Positions 58,700 through 64,000 of a stretch of 64,000 bases of DNA are shown here, one piece after another. Positions within the stretch are counted from its first letter, which is position 1, and every line of letters starts with the position of its first letter. The DNA is from VRUE01 sp035605695. Its GTDB lineage: Bacteria > Actinomycetota > Thermoleophilia > Solirubrobacterales > 70-9. Location of the stretch: positions 7,353 to 71,352 of the forward strand of contig DATNGZ010000050.1 of NCBI GenBank assembly GCA_035605695.1, in the 5' to 3' direction. Below the pieces are notes generated by a model. The model did no database searches. It was not told the origin of the DNA and saw only the letters and a list, made by a program, of their open reading frames with translations. The position numbers were made by a program, and so were the translations under genes.

Positions 58700-58733
58700 A
58701 AAGAGAGGGCGGCCATCTGGCCGCCCTCTCTTT
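58700..58733 (-). terminator. Intrinsic terminator after the HtaA-like gene
   Basis: Perfect 15-bp stem AAAGAGAGGGCGGCC / GGCCGCCCTCTCTTT with loop ATCT. Read on the minus strand it is followed by TTTTGG, and the first A-run gives a T-tract in the other direction too. It lies 19 bases after the minus-strand stop at 58752. Confidence 0.85.
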
Positions 58734-58751
58734 GGATCTAATCCGCGTGGG

Positions 58752-60023
58752 CTATTCGGTCTGCGCGGTGAATGAGAAGACGCCGAGCGGATCGCCGCCG
58801 GCGAACTTCGTCTGCGGCTGTCCCGTCGCTTTTTCGATCGGCGTGATGAACACCGAGTTCAGCGTTTCGGCCGTCACCGCCTGCAGCGTCGCCGAAGCGT
58901 TTTGGACGCTGACCGTTCGCGTGGCCGGATCCGAGGTGATCGTCGCCCCGGTCAGGTTGATGTCGGCGATCGAAGCCCGGCCAAGGTTGCCGAGGTTGGC
59001 TTCGGGGGTTTTCGGGTTCGTGATCGTCACTTCGACCGAGGCGGTTTTCGCGCCCAGGTCGACCCAGATGTTGCCCATCACCAGGTTCGTTTCGCCTTTG
59101 CCGACCGCTTCGAGGTTCTGGGTCAGTTTGAGGCCGCCCGCGGTCTGCAGGACGCCGGCCGTCGCGGTCGGGCCCATGGTCCCACCGCTGATCGGGAAGA
59201 CGGCGGTAACCGGAGACAGCGAGACGATTTTGGTCGGCTCGACCGGCGCCAGTTTCACCGCGAAGGGATGATTGCCAGAGGCGGGCGGATTTTCCGGCCC
59301 CACCTGGGCGAGCTTTTTCAGCGCCTCGGGGCTGAGCACGAGCTGCGCGTTGCCCGTCGGCAACACGCCGACAATCTTCGGCTGCGTTTCGCTGGCCGAG
59401 CTGCCGAGGACCTGGTTGCCCTTAAACGGCGGCTGCAGTGCCTTGCTCACCGACGCCCGCTTGTTGCCTTTGGCTTTCCCTTTGCCTTTTTTCTGCCCGC
59501 TGAAGCCGAGCTTCTTGTTCAGCTGCTTGGCGGCCTTGCCGGTCAGCTTCAGCGCTTTGATGCTGACGTTGGCTCCGAAGCCGTTGCGGGCGACCGTGAA
59601 GCCCTTGACCGAGGCGAACTTCATGCTCTTGCCGGCGACCTTGGCGTTGAGCGAGCCGGTCGTGGTGTCGAGCACGAGCGTGTTGACCGGGGCGCTCTTC
59701 TTGCCGGCCTTGAACTTGATCCCGCCGCTGTGTTCGATGGTCCCTAGGCCCGTGATTGGGTCGAGCGATCCGCCGCTCACCGGCAGGCTGACGAGACGGC
59801 CTTTGACCGTAGCCGGGCTGATCTTCTTGACCTTGACGTTGTACTTCTTCAGCTTCTTGACGAGGCCTTTGTTGAGGCTGATCGTTGTCGTTCCGCTGGC
59901 GAGCGGGTTGCTGGCCGCGGATGCGAAGGGAGCGAAGGCGAGCAATGCGACCAGCGCAGCGAGCATCGCTACAGCTGACAGCATCAAGCCCCGGCCCCTT
60001 GCTGGCTGGGTCACATCGTTCAT
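58752..60023 (-). CDS. Secreted two-repeat protein, HtaA-like
   Basis: 423 residues. A signal peptide (LMLSAVAMLAALVALLAFAPFASAA) is present. Two related halves are seen: TTTISLNKGLVKKLKK ... VSLPVSGGSLDPITGLGTIEHSGGIKF and AQLVLSPEALKKLAQV ... AVFPISGGTMGPTATAGVLQTAGGLKL. The SGG...G.I.H.GGI pattern fits HtaA-type domains, known from actinobacterial surface hemin-binding proteins. Heme binding here is inference. A Lys-rich linker (GQKKGKGKAKGNKR) joins the halves. A strong terminator follows. Confidence 0.65.
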   Translation of the reverse strand: MNDVTQPARGRGLMLSAVAMLAALVALLAFAPFASAASNPLASGTTTISLNKGLVKKLKKYNVKVKKISPATVKGRLVSLPVSGGSLDPITGLGTIEHSGGIKFKAGKKSAPVNTLVLDTTTGSLNAKVAGKSMKFASVKGFTVARNGFGANVSIKALKLTGKAAKQLNKKLGFSGQKKGKGKAKGNKRASVSKALQPPFKGNQVLGSSASETQPKIVGVLPTGNAQLVLSPEALKKLAQVGPENPPASGNHPFAVKLAPVEPTKIVSLSPVTAVFPISGGTMGPTATAGVLQTAGGLKLTQNLEAVGKGETNLVMGNIWVDLGAKTASVEVTITNPKTPEANLGNLGRASIADINLTGATITSDPATRTVSVQNASATLQAVTAETLNSVFITPIEKATGQPQTKFAGGDPLGVFSFTAQTE

Positions 60024-60127
60024 GTCGATCCTCCGTTTGCTGCCGCCCCCTGCTGCCCATATGGCGACTTACGGCAAGTCGATTTGCAGCCAAGATTATT
60101 CCCGGCCTGCTCTCTCACAAACCGTAA

Positions 60128-60158
60128 TTGGCCGCAATGTTCCGCTCCCCCATATTCT
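60128..60158 (+). promoter_or_regulatory. Possible promoter for a leaderless mutase mRNA
   Basis: TTGGCC (60128-60133) and TATTCT (60153-60158) are spaced 19 bases apart. The -10-like element ends 6 bases before the mutase ATG, which has no Shine-Dalgarno. This geometry fits a leaderless transcript, common in actinobacteria. The spacing is longer than ideal. Confidence 0.35.
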
Positions 60159-60164
60159 GTTGCC

Positions 60165-61790
60165 ATGGCTACTGAAGAGACCCACCGCACGATTGCCCCC
60201 CTGGTCGGGCCCGACGACGAGCGCGTCTTCACCGATTCCGGGATCGAGATCGAGCGCGTCTACGACGAGGACGACGTTGCCCCGGGGCTGCAGGAGCGCC
60301 TTGGCGAGCCCGGAGAGCCCCCGTTCACGCGCGGTATCCACGACGGCATGTACCGCGACCGGCTCTGGACGATGCGCCAGTACGCCGGCTTCGCCACGCC
60401 CGAGGACACCAACGAGCGCTACCGCTACCTGATCGAGCACGGTTCGACCGGGCTCTCGATGGCCTTCGACCTGCCGACCCAGCTCGGCCGCGACTCCGAC
60501 GACCCGCTCTGCCGGGGCGAGGTCGGCCGCACCGGCGTCCCGATCGACACGATTGAGGACATGCGGATCTGCTTCGACCAGATCCCGCTCGACAGCGTCT
60601 CGACCTCGATGACGATCAACGCCCCGGCAGCGGTGCTGCTGCTGCTTTATGAGCTGGTCGGCGAGGAACAGGGCGTGCCCTCCGAGAAGCTGCGCGGCAC
60701 GGTCCAAAACGACGTGCTCAAGGAGTACATGGCGCGGGGCAACTACATCTACCCGCCGGTTCCGACCATGCGGCTGACCACCGACATCTTCGAGTACTGC
60801 CACCGCAACGTGCCGAAGTGGAACACGATCTCAATCTCCGGGTACCACATCCGCGAGAAGGGCTGCTCGGCTGTGCAGGAGGTGGCGTTCACGCTCTCCA
60901 ACGCGATCGCCTACGTCGAGGCGGCGCTGGAGCGGGGCCTCAAGATCGACGAGTTCGCCCCCCGCCTCGCCTTCTTCTTCAATGGCCACAACAACGTCTT
61001 CCAGGAGATCGCCAAGTTCCGCGCGGTGCGGCGGATGTGGGCGAAGATCGTCGAGGAGCGCTTCGGGGCAGAGAACCCGAACTCGATGAAGATCCGCTTC
61101 CACACCCAGACCGGCGGGGTGACGCTGCAGGCCCAGCAGCCCGAGGTCAACATCATCCGCGTCGCCCTGCAGGGCTTCGCCGCCGTTTGCGGCGGTACCC
61201 AGAGCCTGCACACCAACGGCTTCGACGAGGCGCTGGCGCTACCGACCGAGCGCTCCGCCCGGATTGCCCTGCGCACCCAGCAGGTGCTCGCCCACGAGTC
61301 CGGTGCCGCCGACACCGTCGATCCCTTCGCCGGCTCCTACTTCGTCGAGTCGCTGACCGACGAGGTCGAACTGCGCTCCTGGGAGTTGATGGAGAAGGTC
61401 GAAGAGCTCGGCGGCTCGGTCGAGGCGCTGGAGTTCATGCAGCGCGAGATCGAGGAGTCGGCGCACTCCTACCACGAGCGCTACAAGAGCGGCCAGGACA
61501 TCATCGTCGGGGTCAATAAGTACGTCACCGACCAGGTCGATGACGTCGACATCCTCCGCGTCGACCCCGAGGCCGAGCAGAGCCAGCTGACCCGGCTGAA
61601 GGCCTTCAAGGAGTCCCGCGACCAGGCGGCGGTCGAGGCCAAGCTCGAGTCGCTGCGCGACGTAGCCCGCGGTGAGGGCAACCTGCTGCACCCGATCCGC
61701 GCCGCGCTGGGGGCCAACGCCTCGATCGGCGAGGTCTGCGGCGCAATGCGCGACGTCTTCGGCGAGTATCGCGGCGGCGCCTTTTTCTAG
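60165..61790 (+). CDS. Methylmalonyl-CoA mutase large subunit, catalytic domain without B12-binding domain
   Basis: 541 residues from ATG 60165. Motifs: FTRGIHDGMYRDRLWTMRQYAGF (CoA channel), STGLSMAFDLPTQLGRDSDDP, ISGYHIREKGCSAVQEVAF, MKIRFHTQTGGVTLQAQQPE and NGFDEALALPTERSARIALRTQQVLAHESG. The protein stops after the TIM-barrel part, lacking the C-terminal DxHxxG cobalamin domain. It must therefore pair with a separate small B12-binding subunit, not found in this window. It converts (R)-methylmalonyl-CoA to succinyl-CoA. Confidence 0.93.
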   Translation: MATEETHRTIAPLVGPDDERVFTDSGIEIERVYDEDDVAPGLQERLGEPGEPPFTRGIHDGMYRDRLWTMRQYAGFATPEDTNERYRYLIEHGSTGLSMAFDLPTQLGRDSDDPLCRGEVGRTGVPIDTIEDMRICFDQIPLDSVSTSMTINAPAAVLLLLYELVGEEQGVPSEKLRGTVQNDVLKEYMARGNYIYPPVPTMRLTTDIFEYCHRNVPKWNTISISGYHIREKGCSAVQEVAFTLSNAIAYVEAALERGLKIDEFAPRLAFFFNGHNNVFQEIAKFRAVRRMWAKIVEERFGAENPNSMKIRFHTQTGGVTLQAQQPEVNIIRVALQGFAAVCGGTQSLHTNGFDEALALPTERSARIALRTQQVLAHESGAADTVDPFAGSYFVESLTDEVELRSWELMEKVEELGGSVEALEFMQREIEESAHSYHERYKSGQDIIVGVNKYVTDQVDDVDILRVDPEAEQSQLTRLKAFKESRDQAAVEAKLESLRDVARGEGNLLHPIRAALGANASIGEVCGAMRDVFGEYRGGAFF

Positions 61791-61806
61791 GCGCCGCCGG
61801 TACTCC

Positions 61807-61862
61807 GCGAGCCCATCCGATATTGACCCACTTCAGGGGTGGTCAATATCGGATGGGCTCGC
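61807..61862. repeat. Palindromic element D1 (family D) at the 3' end of the AbiEi/DUF559 gene
   Basis: Perfect 22-base arms (GCGAGCCCATCCGATATTGACC and complement share this core) enclose loop CACTTCAGGGGT. The reverse complement of the D2 loop is CACTTCAGGTGT. The stop codon TGA of the DUF559 gene lies in the right arm. Confidence 0.85.
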
Positions 61863-62766
61863 CAAGCAACGTGGCGATTCGGGTTAGCTCGGCTTGGACT
61901 CGAGGGCGCTCGTACTTAATCTCGTAGTGGGTGAAGCGGAGCGGAGTCAGTCCGGCGAGCGTGTGGGTGCGGTCGCGGCGGGCGTCTCGAGCTTGGGTCG
62001 AGGGCGTGCGGTGGTAGCGCAGGCCGTCCGTCTCGACGACAAGTCCCAGATCGGGCCAGTAGAAGTCGACTTCGAAGCCGTTGAGCATCTGTTTGGTGAG
62101 CGGTAGAGGAAGCCCGGCCTTCATCGCGATCGGCCGAAAGAGAATCTCGAGGTCTGAGTCGGAAAGGCGAAAGGTGCGCTTGTCCAGCAGGCGGCAGAGC
62201 AGCGGTGCTCCTGGTTCCCCGACACGGCTATCGAGTTCTAGCCGCAGAGTCTCCGGGTCGACGAAATCCCGCTTGTCCGCCTCGTTGATGGCCCGCTCGA
62301 CCTCGCGCTCGGGTAGTTCGGTCGCGAGATCGAGGAGGGTCTGAGTCGGACTTGTGACTGGGATGCCGTCCCGGGCCACAGTGTCAGTGGTGGAGAGGGA
62401 GGGGCGCCCCCGAACGCGCAGTCCCGGCCGCTTCAGTTCGGCGCGCCGCGTCAGGCTGATGTCAACTATCCCGTTTCTCTCGGTCCCGATATTCCAGAGA
62501 GCCGCTGCGCTGCGGTGGCTCAGAACCGCCCGATCACCGCAGGCGAGCACGGCGGCCATCCAGCGCCGCTCCTGCGTCATCTGCGGCCAGCCAACCGCAT
62601 AGACCCCGCGCATCACCAGGTGCAACCGTCCCCGCCCAACCCGGTGCTCGATTTCTCGCGCGTTGAACCCCAGCGCCAGCAATTGCCGCCGCGCGACGAC
62701 CCCATGCTGCCGCCCCGTCAGCTCCCAGGCCTCCCTGCTCCGCTTGTAGTTGCGCCCTTCCGACAT
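61843..62766 (-). CDS. AbiEi-type winged-helix plus DUF559 (Vsr-like nuclease fold) protein
   Basis: 307 residues from ATG 62764-62766. The N-terminal part (HGVVARRQLLALGFNAREIEHRVGRGRLHLVMRGVYAVG) is the AbiEi antitoxin-like winged helix. The middle helical part contains RTFRLSDSDLEILF. The C-terminus shows the DUF559/Vsr-like core: FEVDFYWPDLGLVVETDG, then YHRTPSTQARDARRDR. Such chimeras are common in actinobacteria and of unknown function. Start and stop codons both lie inside palindromic elements (D2 and D1) of one family. The gene sits between the mutase and carboxylase genes, which looks like an insertion. Confidence 0.85.
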   Translation of the reverse strand: MSEGRNYKRSREAWELTGRQHGVVARRQLLALGFNAREIEHRVGRGRLHLVMRGVYAVGWPQMTQERRWMAAVLACGDRAVLSHRSAAALWNIGTERNGIVDISLTRRAELKRPGLRVRGRPSLSTTDTVARDGIPVTSPTQTLLDLATELPEREVERAINEADKRDFVDPETLRLELDSRVGEPGAPLLCRLLDKRTFRLSDSDLEILFRPIAMKAGLPLPLTKQMLNGFEVDFYWPDLGLVVETDGLRYHRTPSTQARDARRDRTHTLAGLTPLRFTHYEIKYERPRVQAELTRIATLLGEPIRY

Positions 62767-62801
62767 TGACCACACCTGAAGTGGGTCAATGTCGGAAGGG
62801 C
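62754..62801. repeat. Palindromic element D2 (family D) at the 5' end of the AbiEi/DUF559 gene
   Basis: Perfect 18-base arms (GCCCTTCCGACATTGACC and complement) enclose loop ACACCTGAAGTG, the reverse complement of the D1 loop apart from one base. The left arm contains the ATG of the DUF559 gene. By symmetry the right arm offers an ATG-TCG-GAA-GGG start on the plus strand (62789). Confidence 0.85.
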
Positions 62802-62881
62802 CCCTCTTTCTCCCCCCTGAAGGGTCTCGTTCAGCGCAATTTGGGGGGAGGAACCCGGATGCTTCGGTTGAAGTCGCGGGG

Positions 62882-63091
62882 ATGATTGAGGCCGCACGGA
62901 CGCTGATGAAGTCCGAGCCAGAGCTGGTCGAGCAACTCGCTTCCGTCGAGGGGGTCGAGGTGACGATGGCCGAGAAGGGCTTTGGGACCCGCGTCGAGCT
63001 GCGCGCGGGCGAGAGCTCCGGACTCGTCGAGGTCGATCTTGAGCGCCTTCTCGATCGCCTCGCCGAGCCGCAGAAGCAGCCGTTCGCCTAA
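62882..63091 (+). CDS. Small acidic protein upstream of propionyl-CoA carboxylase beta
   Basis: 69 residues from ATG 62882 (MIEAARTLMKSEPELVEQL). The frame is open to an ATG at 62789 inside repeat D2, which would add 31 residues (MSEGPLFLPPEGSRSAQFGG). The body is amphipathic and acidic (ELRAGESSGLVEVDLERLLDRLAEP). It ends 42 bases before pccB. Length resembles acyl-CoA carboxylase epsilon subunits, but the sequence does not clearly match, so the function is left open. Confidence 0.55.
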   Translation: MIEAARTLMKSEPELVEQLASVEGVEVTMAEKGFGTRVELRAGESSGLVEVDLERLLDRLAEPQKQPFA

Positions 63092-63133
63092 GGCTGCCTC
63101 CGGAAGCACGGGCAAATAGACTTCCGCGCCCCG

Positions 63134-64000
63134 ATGCGCGAGAAGAACCCGATCACCCACGAGGAGAAGCTCTCCTACCTGCGCGAGCTGCGCGACGCCG
63201 CGATCAACTCGGCTTCCGAGGAGGCAGTGGAGAAGCAGCACGCGAAGGGCAAGATGACCGCTCGCGAGCGGGTCGAGAAGCTGCTCGACCCGGGCTCCTT
63301 CGAGGAGCTCGACACCTTCGTTCGTCACCGCACCTACGACTTCGAGATGCAGAAAAAACGGCCTTGGGGCGACGCCGTCGTCACCGGCCACGGCACCATA
63401 GAAGGAAGAACTGTTTTTGTCTTCTCTCAAGACTTCACGGTGTTCGGAGGCAGCCTCGGCGAGGTGATGGCGGAGAAGATGTGCAAGGTGATGGACCTCG
63501 CCGCCCAGGTCGGGGCGCCGGTCGTCGGTATCAACGACTCGGGCGGGGCCCGGATCCAGGAGGGAGTCGTCTCGCTCGGTGCCTACGGCGACGTCTTCGC
63601 CCGCAACGTCAAATGCTCGGGCGTGATCCCGCAGATCAGCTTGATCATGGGCCCCTGTGCCGGCGGTGCCGTCTACTCCCCCGCCATGACCGACTTCATC
63701 TTCATGGTCAAGGAGACCTCGCACATGTTCATCACCGGCCCCGAGGTGATCAAGACCGTCACCGGCGAGGAGGTCGAGTTCGAGGAGCTCGGCGGCGCCA
63801 TGACACACAACAGCAAGTCCGGGGTCGCCCACTTCGCCGCGGATGGCGAGGAGCAGTGCCTGGAGGACGCCCGCTACCTGATGAGCTTCCTGCCTCTCAA
63901 CAACCTCGAGAAGCCGCCGCGCTTCGAGCTGGCCGACGACCCGGACCGCATGGACCTCGAGCTCGACGGGATCGTCCCGGCCGACCCGCAGAAGCCCTAC
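63134..64000 (+). CDS. pccB: Propionyl-CoA (acyl-CoA) carboxylase beta subunit, cut by the window edge
   Basis: 289 codons seen, running off the right edge. Motifs: ARERVEKLLDPGSFEELD, GDAVVTGHGTIEGRTVFVFSQDFTVFGGSLGE, INDSGGARIQEGV (acyl-CoA oxyanion hole), IMGPCAGGAVYSPAMTDF and the carboxybiotin-side LGGAMTHNSKSGVAHF. It transfers CO2 from carboxybiotin to propionyl-CoA. With the epimerase and mutase it completes the route to succinyl-CoA. The start at ATG 63134 gives the normal MREKNPITHEEKLSYLRELRD N-terminus. Confidence 0.95.
   Translation, partial: MREKNPITHEEKLSYLRELRDAAINSASEEAVEKQHAKGKMTARERVEKLLDPGSFEELDTFVRHRTYDFEMQKKRPWGDAVVTGHGTIEGRTVFVFSQDFTVFGGSLGEVMAEKMCKVMDLAAQVGAPVVGINDSGGARIQEGVVSLGAYGDVFARNVKCSGVIPQISLIMGPCAGGAVYSPAMTDFIFMVKETSHMFITGPEVIKTVTGEEVEFEELGGAMTHNSKSGVAHFAADGEEQCLEDARYLMSFLPLNNLEKPPRFELADDPDRMDLELDGIVPADPQKPY

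Overview
The window reads as chromosomal DNA of a high-GC actinobacterium. I infer the Thermoleophilia / Solirubrobacterales group. The basis is strong GC bias in third codon positions (which produces many long antisense shadow frames), a eukaryote-like isoleucyl-tRNA synthetase, a B12-dependent methylmalonyl-CoA pathway, actinobacterial-type LexA boxes, a sigma factor fused to its own anti-sigma domain, and large secreted Ala/Gly-rich proteins. No rRNA, tRNA, CRISPR array, transposase or phage gene was seen. Genes are dense, often overlap by 1-8 bases, and run on both strands.

Layout. 1-1761 (minus): thioredoxin-like lipoprotein, NfeD, slipin (cut by the window edge). 1915-5238: large DEAD/DEAH helicase converging on biotin ligase BirA. 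5354-11723 (minus): one long tetrapyrrole and cytochrome c block, ccmA-ccmB-ccmC-ccmD-hemA-hemC-cobA/hemD. 11885-13878: methyltransferase plus ATP-grasp ligase. 13971-19529: aldehyde dehydrogenase, RarA, a DUF1385-like protein, methylmalonyl-CoA epimerase and small proteins. 19526-26336: Nei-like glycosylase, BtrH-like protein, PAP2 phosphatase, YchF, a CrtC/AttH-like protein, an EEP phosphatase and a SpoIID-like secreted protein. 26416-32832: aldehyde dehydrogenase, secreted phosphoesterase, fumarase behind a cobalamin riboswitch, lipoprotein and secreted peptidase-like protein. 32902-38259: benzoylformate-decarboxylase-like enzyme with a giant FAD/Fe-S 2-hydroxyacid oxidoreductase and an SDR. 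38320-48516: IleS, tautomerase, thioredoxin, polyprenol-phosphate mannosyltransferase, PolX, trehalose-phosphatase group, split TauE transporter, PAC2 protein. 48517-60023: UvrD-like helicase-nuclease, inositol-phosphatase family enzyme, an SOS-controlled basic protein, secreted protein with sigma/anti-sigma fusion, UDP-glucuronate decarboxylase, a putative metalloprotease and an HtaA-like secreted protein. 60165-64000: methylmalonyl-CoA mutase large subunit, an AbiEi/DUF559 gene and propionyl-CoA carboxylase beta subunit (cut by the window edge).

Metabolic links: propionyl-CoA carboxylase, epimerase and mutase make succinyl-CoA. BirA would biotinylate the carboxylase. CobA/HemD and HemC feed siroheme/B12/heme, HemA starts heme synthesis, and CcmABCD uses heme for cytochrome c. 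The cobalamin riboswitch in front of fumarase may tie the succinate-fumarate-malate end of the same route to B12 supply.

The most striking structure is non-coding: at least five families of palindromic elements (13 family members, plus several single hairpins). They sit on stop codons, between convergent genes and in frame inside genes. Within a family the central loop is conserved. The arms differ from copy to copy yet remain self-complementary within each copy. One family brackets an AbiEi/DUF559 gene, supplying its start codon on one side and its stop codon on the other.
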